Shown here: piece after piece, positions 1 to 11,243 of the stretch
Numbering within the stretch: position 1 is the first letter of the stretch
Layout of the letters: each line of letters begins with the position of its first letter
Source: Torymus aiolomorphi
Lineage: Eukaryota > Arthropoda > Insecta > Hymenoptera > Torymidae
Direction: 5' to 3'
DNA length: 64,000 nucleotides
Assembly: GCA_036365515.1 (NCBI GenBank)
Contig: CM070876.1
Coordinates: forward strand, 130,937,394 to 131,001,393
Program-made: the position numbers and the translations under genes
Notes under the pieces: generated by a model
Database searches by the model: none
The model's input: the letters and a program-made list of their open reading frames with translations, nothing else
What the model was told of the DNA's origin: nothing

Positions 1-506
1 TACAAAATTTTGTATACTTATAGATACTTATTATCTTTAGCTACAATTTACACACAATCAAGGTTGATTTTGGTTCTTTCGTATAAGTTATCTACAATAT
101 TATTTAGTTCATTGGGTCCAAATATATTTCCTACGCTAAGGCCACCCAAGTCTTAAATCTATCAACGAGCAACTAAATTCTGGATCTCAAAGGAGATGTG
201 CCTATATTTACAGCCTAAAGACTGTACCTATAAGTATACAATATTCACTAAATAACAAAATTAATAAATATATTAAAAAAATTTTTAAATATACCTCACA
301 GTACAACAGTGAGTGGTGGAGAAAAAACTTCATTTGTAATAAATAATAATGAATGTACAAACAATTTATTTAAAAATCAATTACAATTAATAAACTAGTA
401 AAGCCATCCACATTTAAATACTCTTTCATATGTAAAGTGCTTTTATAAGTATATGTGAATTCACCAAGCCTAGTGAGGACTCAAATTTTGTAAGATACTT
501 TTTACT
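1..506. other. AT-rich DNA, no gene seen
   Basis: This stretch is AT-rich, with short A and T runs. I see no open reading frame of convincing length, no RNA gene and no clear repeat structure in it. Confidence 0.6.
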
Positions 507-728
507 TTATTTTGTTATATGAGACTTGGCGTAAAATTTTAGCTGAGTTCTGTCAACGGGGACATTATCGCCAAGACGTCGCCTCCTCGCGCTGTCGCCG
601 TCGCTATCATGACTGTTCTTGATAGCTGCTAATATCGAGTACACGTGGGCGCGCTCGGCGCCGGCCTCGTGTGATTTTGCTATCGCGGGTCGGCATCGAG
701 TAGCGCGAGCACGAGACTCGTTGACCAT
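507..728 (-). CDS. Possible small CpG-rich coding exon (unidentified)
   Basis: A 73-codon frame begins with ATG in a reasonable context and ends with TAA. Its interior is markedly richer in GC and CpG than the AT-rich DNA on both sides, which is what first drew attention to it. The predicted peptide is hydrophilic and rich in Arg, Ala, Ser and Asp, with a basic RRRR run near residue 48. I recognise no domain, signal peptide or membrane segment. It could be an exon of a larger gene, a decayed transposon leader, or a chance frame in a CpG-rich patch. Nothing in the neighbourhood supports a function, so the call is weak. Confidence 0.2.
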   Translation of the reverse strand: MVNESRARATRCRPAIAKSHEAGAERAHVYSILAAIKNSHDSDGDSARRRRLGDNVPVDRTQLKFYAKSHITK

Positions 729-885
729 CGTTTCTCCTTTATCTACATTGGCAGAGGTGTAAAGTTATGAAATATCAGTGTTCCTTCATACTAGAGTACA
801 AGTACAAGTTATTGTTATATAACTTACAGTGAAGGAGGAAACTTAGCAGTAAATTTAAAACAATATAATATTTATTACAGACATC

Positions 886-1114
886 AAGAAAAATATATTA
901 TTTTTTATAATAGCGCTGGGACACACTCGACATATGAGATTTTTACTATTTCAAATAGTACTTTTTATGACTGCTGAAAAATAATAAAAATTACTATTTC
1001 AAATAGTATTTAAAAAGAAAAATTTGCTACGAAAATCATAAAAATTACTGTTTCAAACAGTAACAATCCCACATGTCGAGTGTGTCCCACCGCTATAAAA
1101 TAATAAATTTTCTT
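886..1114. mobile_element. MITE with ~45-bp imperfect terminal inverted repeats
   Basis: The two ends are inverted copies. The left end reads through TAATAGCGCTGGGACACACT and CGACAT, and the right end carries the reverse complement (ATGTCG, then AGTGTGTCCCACCGCTATAA). Inside are three short palindromes of the form TACTATTTcAAATAGTA near 946, 980 and 1046. There is no coding capacity, as expected for a non-autonomous element. No family is recognised. Confidence 0.65.
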
Positions 1115-1335
1115 ATAAACACAGTGATGTTTACAAATAAATTTTTCTCTGTGTGAATTTTTTCCTAATTCAATGGAATGTGATAATAATTAAGTATCAC
1201 TTGTTAATATCACTTGCAAACCATACATATCAAATCATGGAAAGGACAGTTTGGATAATTTCAACTCAGGCGTCGTTCATGTCAACAGGCTAGTGTACTT
1301 ATAGTGTGTGTGGGTGATCTGGGGTATGCCAATAG

Positions 1336-1506
1336 TATTTAAGACGTGTTCTTGTTTATGCACATACTGATTGTGCACATATTAATTGTGCACACTTTAA
1401 CATTGGTATATATCTATATATATATAGATCTGTACCAATGCTATCTGTGCACAATAAATATGTGCACAATCCTTATGTGCACAAACAAGAACATGCCGTA
1501 TTTAAA
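1336..1506. mobile_element. Foldback element forming a ~70-bp-stem hairpin
   Basis: The left arm (about 1344-1415) and right arm (about 1425-1496) are inverted copies. Both contain TGTTCTTGTTT, three TGTGCACA-type palindromes and CATTGGTA, and they flank an AT-rich centre built of TATATA. A transcript in either direction would fold into a long stem with few mismatches. This may be a MITE or a source of hairpin small RNA. The apparent frame across it is created by the repeat and is not called as a gene. Confidence 0.65.
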
Positions 1507-1699
1507 CCATGTAAATAACGGCTCAAATATATATATATTTGAATATATTTGAAGCAGAAAAGTTCTTTTTAGTTTTAAATAGTAATATTATATATATAAA
1601 TATATCTTTTTCAATATACCTATGTTAAACAGATATGATCTGTAAATTTTGTTATTATTAGCATAAAATGAAATTAACAAACCAATCCATGTTAATACA

Positions 1700-2130
1700 T
1701 TGATTTACAGCTAAAAAATATGGCCAAATCGAGAATAAAATATAGCTCTATTTGTAGCTAAAAAATATAGCTATATTTTCGCCTTTCAATCTACCTATAT
1801 TTCCATTTAATAATAAATTTATAGGTGTATTTACAAGTGAAAAATTAACTAAATTTTTACCTATTAGTAGCTGGAAATTTCCATGTCACTAAATATATAA
1901 CGGGATTCATAGGTAGATTTTAGCTAAATTTCCATTTGTTAACAGCTGGATTTCAGCTAAAAATTTTAGCTAAATTTTCAGTTGTTAATAGGCCGTTATC
2001 GTTTACTTAGATTTACAGCTAAAAATTTAACTAAAAAATACAACTAAATATCCAACGAAATACAGCTGTATTTTAGGTCGATATAGCTATATTTTTTAGC
2101 TGTTTTTTTTAGCTATTTTTTTAGCTGATT
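1700..2130. repeat. AGCT-rich degenerate repeat region
   Basis: The motif AGCTAAAAAATAT and variants such as TTTAGCTAAAT recur many times in both orientations. The outer ends (ACAGCTAAAAAATAT near 1708, and its inverse ATATTTTTTAGCTGT near 2088) are inverted copies, so this may be one decayed MITE. It has no coding potential. Confidence 0.45.
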
Positions 2131-2162
2131 TTTTTTAACAGGGTGTGCACGTTCTGATATAA

Positions 2163-2385
2163 GTGCAGTACACATGCGCATATGTACACTTTTTGATAGA
2201 CTGATTCTTGTAGAACGCGCCTGATACATTTAAAAATTCTGCAATCGCATTTAAAGTTAATGGCTACCCTTGAATTGTCCAATAGGATTGCAGGATTTTA
2301 AAATTCAGTAAGCACGTTCCACGAGAATCAACGTCTATCGAGTGTACATACAGTCACATACTCACACGTACATTAACACTGCAGT
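2163..2385. mobile_element. MITE with ~95-bp imperfect inverted arms
   Basis: The left arm carries TGTACACT, GATAGAC, GATTCTTGTAGAACG and ATTCTGCAATC. The right arm carries inverse forms: GATTGCAGGAT, CGTTCCACGAGAATC, GTCTATC and AGTGTACA. Only about 50 bp separates the arms. There is no open frame, and this is a non-autonomous inverted-repeat element of unrecognised family. Confidence 0.55.
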
Positions 2386-2479
2386 TACGCACTGATATAT
2401 TTACAGTCATAATGTTTGTCAATTATGCAAGCACGTACACAGTTGTGAAAATAAAACTTATTTTTTAATGTTGAATTTC

Positions 2480-2577
2480 GGCTAACTCGCGCGATTATCG
2501 CGCCAGAAAATGGTCGATAAACTGGCACGATCATCGCGCGATACATCGCACGATAATTGCCCGATATTTTTCAATAG
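2480..2577. repeat. Cluster of GCGCGAT/ATCGCGC palindromes
   Basis: Short palindromic words (CGCGATTATCGCG, GATCATCGCGCGAT, ATCGCACGAT) are packed into about 90 bp. They lie exactly where copy 1 of the Academ-like element loses similarity to copy 2, so they mark a truncation or insertion junction. Confidence 0.5.
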
Positions 2578-3727
2578 GGATATAACCCTGTGCAGCAAAA
2601 CACCACCATCAATAACAAAAGAGCAATGTTCATTAAAAGAATACTCTTCGAGAGGTGTAAAATAATCATATAATTTTGATTTTGTGGTTTTCCGCATAAG
2701 GCCATTATCAAATAAAGAAAGAGGAAAAGGTGTATGTTCGTAAGATATAAATTTTTCAGCTCCCTTTTTCCCTCCATAGCAACGGCAATTCTTTGAAAAA
2801 TCAAGGTCGGATCAATAATAATATTTTCACTTGTAATAACTTTGGTAAAATTAGCGGATTGAAGTGACATCACTCTATTTTTCCGCTGGAACTTTAATTC
2901 TTTGAAGTTAGACCCTATGGTTTTATTCATTATTTCTTCACCTATTTCAAAAGCTTTAAAACAATTAATAGAATCATCACCTTTAAAACCGCTACTAATA
3001 GAAAAAATCACGTCTGTCGACGGAAATGGCTCATACGTATGAAAAATTTTCAATAACTTATTTAGATCACCAGTATCCCGTGATATCCTTGAAGGCCTGG
3101 CGTCTGCATGTTGTTCTGAGGTAGCAAAGTTTACATGGCAAAACTATTGTATAGATTCACTTACGTCGATAACCACGGCCATGGTTAAAGTCCATTTGGT
3201 CAATGAACTGTCAGTAACTCCCCGACCATGTGTCAAACCACCACTTGTTTTCATGGAGCGCATCAAAATTTGTTCTATCGCCATATCGGACCATATGCCT
3301 GCCCAATATTTATCGATTCATCTAATCGTAAAAAAGCTCTTTTCAGTAAATTTCTCATACTCTAATGGCTCAATTTTTTCTTCAATCTCGTACATATCTT
3401 GCATATATAGTTGAGATGATTTGGCATACAAATAATGGCTACTCGCATGGAAAAATGGTATCATTTTTCGTATACTTTCAAGATGAAGTTTCCAGTTTCC
3501 ACTTCTTTCAGCTTCAATAAATTGCTTTACTATAGTGACCATGTTGAAATACTGAATCTATAATTTTGCAGTAGGTCCGTTTTCTTCGACATTTTTTACA
3601 TGCGCTCTAAACTTTTTAACAATATTCATAAATTCATCTGTTTGTATCGTATTACAAGTTTTATCTCCAAGATTTTCTAAAATTTTTCTTACAAATTCAT
3701 TTTCAATATCAGTAAAATCAATACAAC
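2578..3727 (-). pseudogene. Academ-like transposon protein, copy 1, segment 4 (central to start of nuclease)
   Basis: Read on the minus strand, this segment matches the protein of copy 2 (38,835-43,266) block by block. It continues from the part split by the gypsy insertion and runs through the conserved ENLG, KQFI-AERSGNW-LHLE and LYAKS-QLY-QDMYE-E blocks to MRKTTKSKL and VIDG--LLH. It then ends abruptly at about 2,578. The frame is broken near 3,545-3,560, in the 3,060-3,320 region and near 2,697. The PIN/XPG-like nuclease core and the Cys-rich tail found in copy 2 are absent, so this is a 3'-truncated, non-functional copy. The gypsy element at 3,728 interrupts it directly. Confidence 0.8.
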
Positions 3728-4146
3728 TGTTAGAAGCTAAAAGCTTAGCGGACCTAGGACCCTGAATGTAGGCGCGAGAGGGCGCGAGAGATAGGGCGCG
3801 AGCGAGCGCGAAGACGCGAGGACACAGGGGATTCGCCATTCGCTAGTACAGCGAGACGCGAGTCGAATCGTCCGAGACAGCGCGACACGTTAAGACGGAA
3901 AAAGGGCTCAAGCGAGCGTGGCATCGGCCGTATAAGAACGCGAGGAGTGCGGGGACTCGAATTCTGGGGAGGTCTGAGAGCGCGTGGATTCGGCTCTCGA
4001 GCGAGTGTTCAGTACGAGCGGGCTATCGAGCCGGAACTGTGCTTGAACTTGTAAGGTGAAGTGACGAATAAAGATATTCTTTCTTGTATATATAAATCTC
4101 TGAGTATTTATTTCGTCCGAGCTCGCCCAAAAGAGATCTCGCTAAT
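3728..4146 (+). repeat. 5' LTR of the gypsy element
   Basis: This 419-bp direct repeat closely matches 9,379-9,797. It contains a CpG-rich half with repeated GCGAGA words, a TATA-like GTATAAGA near 3,930 and an AATAAAG polyadenylation-type signal near 4,065. Confidence 0.85.
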
Positions 4147-4694
4147 AATTCAGAAATGGGATATTACGAAAATCCACTATTCCAAGAAAACCCCGCTAGT
4201 GAGTGATCAGTGCAAAAGTACAAAAAGAAACTCGGGAAAGAAGTTACAGCGTACAACCATTGTATGTGTGACTCACTGAACTGTTAGAGAAAATTCGCGA
4301 AATTCAAAATGGTGGCCAACGAGTTCAAACGTGCGTCGTCTTGCCAGTAACCGTCATTCCTGGAACGGACCTTACCAGTGTAAACAAGAGAATATGTAGT
4401 TCTCTTTCTAGTGCCGAGTAGAAGCAATTTTTTGATTCATGCCAGAGATTGTGTTGGACAAAAAATAACTGAGCTGTAGGTACACCGCGTAATTGCGAGT
4501 TTTGCATGAAGGAAAATCAGAGTGTGCAAACTTGGCGAAATTGAGTATAGCTCAGACACAAGTGTCGGTAGGGCAGAGTCCTTCGATTTGACGCGCGAAC
4601 GCGAGTAACCGTGAGCATAGATAGCAACGGTGATGTCATTGCGCGCGGAGTGTTCATGTATGCAAACTCGCTAAAGAAAGCGCTGTAACATGTA
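4147..4694 (+). other. Gypsy untranslated leader
   Basis: This is non-coding sequence between the 5' LTR and gag. Several short frames on both strands overlap one another and none looks real. The position suits a retrotransposon leader with packaging signals, which I cannot identify. Confidence 0.5.
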
Positions 4695-5490
4695 ATGTTC
4701 GACGACACCCTCAGCATAGCCGAGATATTATTAAAGATGGCAAATCAGAACAATGATAATGAATTATTTAATGCCGGAAATGGGATGAACGATATACAAC
4801 CGACTACGGGGACACCGGCGGACCAAATGACGCAACTACTAGCAGCTATGACGGTGCTGATGCAACAGAATGCCGCGCTGCAACTAACAGTAAGCAAACA
4901 ACAAGCGCAAACACTGCACTATAGTATCTTTCCAGATTTATCGCACAATATAGGGGAATTTGATGGATTAGAAGGCGCGTCCGCTGCGAAGGTTTGGCTG
5001 CAACAACTAGAGTTGACCGCTACATTACATCGTTGGACCGAGCCCATCGCTTTTGAGACTGCAAGGAGTCGTTTGACCAAGGCTGCTAAGAATTGGTTCC
5101 TCACTAACCTGGACACCTTAAAGAATTGGCAAGCGTTTAGAAAAGCTTTTTCTAATACTTTCATGCTTGAGAAATCTGTCACGGGAAAATGGGAAGAAAT
5201 GCGAAAACGAAGCAAGAAACCAGGAGAAAATACTAGGGAGTATTTTTTTGATAAAGTTCGCTTATGTAAGGCTCTTAATTTAAGACTTTCAGAAACTACA
5301 ACGCAGGTTGCAGTTGGTTTGTGGTCGCAGTCCACGAGCAATGCCGTAGGCAATCGAAGTTTCTTTGACTTGGATGACTTGCTTCGAGCGATTATACACC
5401 AAGAGACTTTAGAGGCGGATAGAAAGCAGCGTATTAACCCAAAATCAGACACACCGAGGAATACTGACAGTCGGCGGAACCAGCGGAGGT
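4695..5490 (+). pseudogene. gag: Gypsy Gag capsid-like protein (frame broken before zinc knuckles)
   Basis: This is the structural protein of the retrotransposon. The Asn/Gln-rich N terminus is followed by a Ty3/gypsy-type capsid region from about residue 75 to 240 (VWLQQLELTA, NWFLTNL, WQAFRKAFSNTF, TREYFFDKVRLCKAL). The frame would normally continue into zinc knuckles. Those knuckles are instead encoded one frame over, from about 5,490, as CFRCQATGHIAKDC and CYNCKESGHISKIC at 5,587-5,700. One shift near 5,485-5,490 therefore separates capsid from nucleocapsid. Because the downstream frame also carries protease and RT, this could be a programmed frameshift in a misplaced position, but a simple indel is more likely given the other damage. 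Confidence 0.7.
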
Positions 5491-7764
5491 CAATTCTACT
5501 TCGCATTCGACCAGCGCATCCCAGATCGTCGGTGCAGCGCTCCGCAGCAACACGGACCTACAGCATCCAGTGGAGCAGAACGTACGTGTTTTCGGTGTCA
5601 AGCGACGGGACACATAGCGAAGGATTGCCCGGTAAAGCGTGAAGTCGTATGTTATAATTGTAAGGAAAGCGGTCATATATCCAAAATTTGTAAGAAGCCA
5701 AAAAAATTGTCTAATGCTACTGTAAATTTAATTGATAATGATAAGGATAATAATGCTGCAAAATATTGTAAGCATGTAAAAGTCGGGAATGTTGAGAATA
5801 TTTTTGCTTTAATAGATACCGGTAGTTCTGATTGCACGATAAAGAGTTCTGTTGTTTTAGAAAAAGGTTATAATTTTATTCGCGTTTCAAGTACACTTGT
5901 AGGATTTGGACATGCGGGAAATGAAGTGAAGTCAAGCGGGATTATTAAGGAAAGCTTAAACGTAGATAATTGTATTGCTACGGATGTTATTTTTCGCGTA
6001 GTGCCTGATGATGTGCAACCTCATGATGTGGTTATCGCTAGAAACTTCACTGAACTTCCCCACGTCTCGTATTTCAAATATAATGATAAATTAGTTTTTA
6101 GTGATCGCGATAAATTTGAGTTTGCAGAGTTTCCTGAAATTGATGCTAATAACGATACAAAAACGAGTAACTTTGAGACAGTACATTTACCTACGGCAAC
6201 GATTAACTTTCTGGATGTACAAGTTGGTCGAGAAAATTTTAAATTGCCTGTTGAAAATAGAAGCGATTCGGAAATTATTGTTCGCGAAGGTCGAAAAGTT
6301 AGCGAAATGTTATTAATTCAGGGAACGCCTCCGAAGCTTGAGAAAAGAGTGGAACCGATTACTGAGAACGATGTTACTGTGTATGGAGAAGAGAGAGTGA
6401 GTTCGCTATTGGAATTGTTTAACAAGTATAGAATGTGCTCAGCGAAAAATGATTTCAAATTGGGATGTACTCGTAGAGTTACTATGGATATTCAAGAAAA
6501 ACTCGGTAGCGAACCCGTTTACTCTAAACCATACAAGGCAAGCGCGGAGCAGCGAGCTATTATGAAACGTATTGTTTCGGAATGGAAAGAAGCTGGTATA
6601 ACCACCGAAATATCCTCACAGTATGCTAGTTCGTATTTGTTAGTAACAAAAGAGGACGGCTCATCGCGTTTAGTTGTAGATTATCGTCGCCTAAATAAAA
6701 ATACGGTGAGAATGAATTTTCCGCTTCCGAATCTAGATGACGGATTAGAGGAATTGTACGGAACATATATTTTCGCTACTTTAGATTTACCACATGGGTA
6801 CCTTCAAATGCCGTTAACCGAATCTGCGAAGGAAAAGACTGCGTTTATTGCTCCGGATGAGACAGGACAGTTCGAGCGAGCAATGTTTGGCCTTATGAAC
6901 GCGCCATTTTACTTCGCAAAATTGATAAAAAAGGTTTTTTAGCCATATGGTAATAAACTCGCGATAACGTTTTTCGATGATTTCTTGGTATATGCGCGAT
7001 CGTGGGAAGAATTATTGATAAAGTTAGAAAAAATATTAGAATTATTAAAGGATGCAGGCTTAACTCTCAATTTAAAAAAATGTAAATTTGGATTAGAAAA
7101 TGTGGAGTACTTAGGATTAATTATCGGTAAAGAGGGAATAAGTCCGGGCGTTAAGAAAGTAAAGGCAATATCGGAATTTCCAACACCGTGGAATGCGCAT
7201 GAAGCACGGAGATTTCACGGAATGAGAAGTTTTTTGCGACGGTTCATACCAGGGTTCTCTCGTATTATAGTACCAATAATCAACTCGTTTAAGAATGAAC
7301 AAAACTTTATTTGGGGAGAGACTGAGGAAAAGACGTTTCGTGAAATTAAGGATAAGTTAGTGTCAAAACTCGTATTAGCTCATTATAACCAGCGAGCGTC
7401 GCGCACAGAGCTTCATACTGACGTTAGTGCAGATGGACTTGGCGCTATGTTATTCCAAGATAGCGAACAGGACGATATGCGTTTAGTATATGCGATAAAT
7501 AGGAAGACTTCGGTCGCGGAACGATCTTACCATTCTAGTAAGCTTGAATTCTTAGCCATAATTTGGGCTGTAGATAGATTGCGTCCGTTACTTATAGGCA
7601 TTCATTTTGATGTGTATACTGATTGTCAAGCGCTCGTATATGTTAATTCACTAAAGACGAAAAATCCGCAAATTATACGATGGCTCAGTCAAGTAGCTGA
7701 ATTCGATTACGATATTCATCACCGCAAGGGTGAGAAAATGCAGCATGTGGATGCTCTTCACGCG
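5488..7764 (+). pseudogene. pol: Gypsy nucleocapsid-protease-RT-RNase H
   Basis: In one frame come two CX2CX4HX4C zinc knuckles (5,587-5,700), an aspartic protease motif IDTGSSDC (about 5,812), RT fingers and palm (RLVVDYRRLNKNTV, ATLDLPHGYLQMPL), the RT catalytic box, and a gypsy RNase H starting ELHTDVSADGLGAMLF (about 7,410). A TAG stop at 6,940-6,942 falls inside RT. The catalytic box reads FFDDFLVYA, where the family usually has Tyr two residues before the Asp pair. The RNase H frame breaks near 7,755-7,765, just after QHVDAL. The product would be reverse transcriptase that copies element RNA in virus-like particles, but it cannot be made intact here. Confidence 0.8.
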
Positions 7765-9246
7765 CACCGGTTGATAATACGATGGATGCATTGAGCAGCG
7801 CGAGAATATTTAACATATCCGTGCGCGAAGATGAGATTTTGTTATACCAATGCGTAGATGATAATCTCGAGCGAAAAATTAGAATACTTGAAAAAATCGA
7901 AAGCGGTCGTACTAAAAGAGAGAATGATGAGATAAAAGAGTATGAATTAAGAGAGGGAAATTGTACAAGAAAGATGGAAGTGATAAGATGCTCTACGTAA
8001 TCCTGCGGAATATGCGTAAGGCAATTGTGATAAAAAATCACGATCTAACTCATCACTTTGGTGTAGATAGGACTGTAGCGCGAATAAGTGAGAATTATTA
8101 TTTTCCGTCCCTTCGTAAATATGTGCGACGACATATTGCAGCATGTGTGGAGTGCATTCTTCCGAAAACGAAAACAGGAAAACTCGAAGGGGAATTGCAC
8201 CCTATACCGCCAGGGAATCGTCCGTTTGAAATAGTGCACCTTAACCATTTAGGGCCCTTTGTAACGTCGTCCAAAAATAACAAGTATATTTTTGCCGTGA
8301 TCTGTAACCTAACGAAGTTTGTACAATTATTTGCGATGCGTGATGTCAAGGCTGGTACAACAGTTAAAAAGCTTGAAATATTTGTCGAACGATTTGGTGC
8401 GCCGATGCGTTTCATATCTGACCGTGGAACCGCGTTTACCTCAGGTAAATTTGACGAATTTTGTTCCTTGCATGGTATAAAGCAAACGCTTAATTCAAGT
8501 CGTCATCCGCAAGCTATCGGTCAGGTAGAGAGACTAAATCACACTATTATTCCATCGTTACAATGTAGTTTAGAAGACAGTGAAGGTAAGAATTGGGATC
8601 AAAATCTTAACAAGCTAGAACGAGACCTTAATGGTTCGATTTCAAAAACTACTGGCAAAACGCCTTTTGAAATGCTTTATGGTTATTTACCTAGATTGAA
8701 TGAGGGATTAACGAGGAAGTTAACAATTTAATCCGAGACTTATAGAGTTCCTAAAGAAATTCGTGAAGAAGCTATTAGGAAGATTCAAATCGAACAATCG
8801 GCTTATAAAGAGCGTTATGACAAATCAAGATGTAAAAATGTAAGGTACAAAGTAGGTGATATTGTTTTTGTAAAGTGTAACCCGATCTCCAGAGGTGAGT
8901 CAACTAAATTGCAAGCGCGATACAAGGGACCGTTTGTGATAACCGTCAAGTTACCTTCTGATACGTATCGCATCAAGCTTTACGGAAGAAAAGATCGACG
9001 AAAAACGACACAACGGCTCATGTCAGCCAATTGAAAATCTGGAAAGGTATAAATGAGGATAGTGACGACGAAGAAGGACACGATACTTCTGGTGATCAAG
9101 ACAAAATTCTAGACGAACCGCCAAAGCCAGAAAAATCGGTTGAAGATCCGGGTTCAAGAGTCACAGATGCTAAAATATTGTTATCACCCGATCCAGAAGC
9201 TCAAGTTCGAAGAAATAAACGTATCCATAATCGTTTAAGGAAGTAA
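7765..9246 (+). pseudogene. int: Gypsy integrase and C-terminal tail
   Basis: The integrase follows RNase H after two more frame changes (near 7,760 and 7,958). A zinc-binding region with H-x3-H and C-x2-C is visible (HDLTHHFGVDRT then CVECILPKTKTGKLEG). The catalytic core follows with SDRGTAFTS and an E-bearing helix in QAIGQVERLNH. The position of the first catalytic Asp is Asn (IVHLNHLGPF). A TAA stop at 8,729-8,731 precedes the chromo/SH3-like tail (YKVGDIVFVKC, LQARYKGPFVI), and another shift near 9,020 precedes the final acidic tail ending at 9,246. Frame loss and the changed Asp mean it is inactive. Confidence 0.78.
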
Positions 9247-9378
9247 TTTTGTAATTTAAATTGATCTTAAGTTAAGTTATATTAGTGCACACTTAGTTTA
9301 ATAAGTTAAATGTAAAATCAACGAAAATATACACTGTGTAACGAGCTTGGAGACCAAGCATCGCTCGGATGGCAGAGT

Positions 9379-9797
9379 TGTTAGAAGCTAAAAGCTTAGC
9401 GGGCCTAGGACCCTGAATGTAGGCGCAAGAGGGAGCGAGAGATAGGGCGCGAGCGAGCGCGAAGACGCCAGGACACAGGGGATTCGCCATTCGCTAGTAC
9501 AGCGAGACGCGAGTCGGATCGTCCGAGACAGCGCGACACGTTAAGACGGAAAAAGGGCTCAAGCGAGCGTGGCATCGGCCGTATAAGAACGCGAGGAGTG
9601 CGAGGCCTTGAATTCTGGAGAGGACTGAGAGCGCGTGGATTCGGCTCTCGAGCAAGTGGTCTGTGCGAGCGGGCTATCGAGCCGGAACTGTGCTTGAACT
9701 TGTAAGGTGAAGTGACGAATAAAGATATTCTTTCTTATATATATAAATCTCTGCGTATTTATTTCGTCCGAGCTCGCCTAAAAGAGATCTCGCTAAT
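9379..9797 (+). repeat. 3' LTR of the gypsy element
   Basis: This is the direct copy of 3,728-4,146, the same length, with scattered substitutions. It is followed by the target duplication ACAAC at 9,798-9,802. Confidence 0.85.
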
Positions 9798-10895
9798 ACA
9801 ACCAAGAAGTATTATTCCTAAAGCTAAATTGGCTAGTAGGTATCCTCTCACTGCTCTCGAATAAGCATGACCAGTTAACATTTTATTGACCGAATTTTCC
9901 ACGTATAGTTCACATAAAAGTTCTTTCAAGCCACTAACACTCATTATAAATCCTATACTTCCCAAAAACGGCATCAAAAGATGAAAACCGCCGAGTCTAA
10001 CGTGCACACAAAATAATTCGTCTTGGCAGAGGTTGATCGAACGTTACAAAGCAATCTTTTTGATTTTCTCCTTTTCGACGTTTAGCTTCCAAGAGAACAG
10101 TATAAATAGTGTCGTAACTACTTGGCACATGATTAGTAAATGGTAGAAAATTAACTTTACTTTTTACAAAATGTTCGTTTTTTGTTCAAACTTCCATGAA
10201 TCCATTCCAACTTTCGAAATTATTTGGATTCATGGACTTGCAACGGAGCCATAAAAAGTCTGCAGGTAATATTTCTATATTAACTGACATTGGAGAGATT
10301 TTTAACAATGATTTTCTGCATTCCAAAAGCAAAAGGCTTATGGAATGTATGAAAATCTATTTTACAAAATTTGCCGATAATCTCAGCGCTGGGTATTTTT
10401 TTTAATCTTGGTACGCGTTCACGACCAGAGACAGAATTATACGATGTTATAATTTCTATACCGTCCATAGCATCGAAAGTATTTTTTCCATCTATTGTGT
10501 TAAGGTTGTGGTCGGCGTTATCGAATACATATTGAAAATACGAAACATTAAACTTTAAATTCTGAGGGTGACTCAAAACAGAAGCCTCAAAAAGTAGTGA
10601 TTCTTCGTAAGTTGCACAAAATCCGAGAGAACTCAAAATCTGTAATAATTCTTTTGAACCATATTTTTTATTTACGGTTGTAGCTAATCCAACTTCGAGG
10701 GAAGATAAATACGATCTAGGCCGCGTAGCTGCAATACTAGCATGAGCAATGCTTATTATTTTGCTTCTATATTTCTCAACGGCACGTTTCTGGTTTAAAA
10801 TTACTGTATTTAATAAAATCTGTAAAGTTCCTGGAAGGTCACTGTTTACATTTTCTAGAAAAGCATCCGGAGCAGAATAAGATGTTATATCATAC
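9798..10895 (-). pseudogene. Academ-like transposon protein, copy 1, segment 3
   Basis: The minus strand encodes the same blocks as copy 2 positions about 40,020-40,880: YEE-LLFEASVL, the -RL-K-PSAE--G-F-K-D--FHKP block, and -VRLGGFH-L---GSIG--M--SGLKE-LCE-YVE. Frame breaks occur near 10,280 and 10,010. The segment begins beside the BEL insertion (10,895) and ends at the gypsy insertion (9,798), so its two borders are both retrotransposon target sites. It is a relic with no coding function. Confidence 0.8.
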
Positions 10896-11243
10896 TGTTA
10901 AGGATTCACTTATAACCTTTCAAAATTATTCAAAGTTCGCGCGCGTATTTGTCGCGTAATTTCCGGTTGGCTCGCTCGAGCCACGTTTTCGAACTAATCA
11001 GTTCTCTTCCGGCGCGTGCTGCGGCCGCACGCTTCGGCCGCATGATGCGACGAATTTGCTTATTGAGACTACTATCTTGTTAATTTGACGATGTAAGATG
11101 TTTATTGCAGATAAATAAAATGTGACTTTTTTAATAAACACGAGTGTTGTGCAGTGCACATAAAATCATTCATACCAATCCCTGCTCATCGTAACCGGCA
11201 CAAAGAACGAAAAGCGCGAATAACAGTGACGCACGTTCGAACA
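10896..11243 (+). repeat. 5' LTR of the BEL element
   Basis: This 348-bp repeat closely matches 17,041-17,390. It contains the GGCGCGTGCTGCGGCCGCA palindrome-rich patch and an AATAAAATGTG signal near 11,115. The termini are TG and CA. Confidence 0.88.

Larger units (their letters stand above)
3728..9797 (+). mobile_element. Ty3/gypsy LTR retrotransposon inserted in Academ-like copy 1
   Basis: Two 419-bp LTRs, both starting TGTTAGAAGC and ending GATCTCGCTAAT, flank gag, protease, reverse transcriptase, RNase H and integrase in the order of the gypsy superfamily. The 5-bp target duplication ACAAC sits at 3,723-3,727 and 9,798-9,802. The insertion splits the minus-strand Academ-like reading frame, whose halves resume on either side. 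Internal genes carry two in-frame stops and at least four frameshifts, so the element is dead. I could not find a convincing primer-binding site or polypurine tract. Confidence 0.88.
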
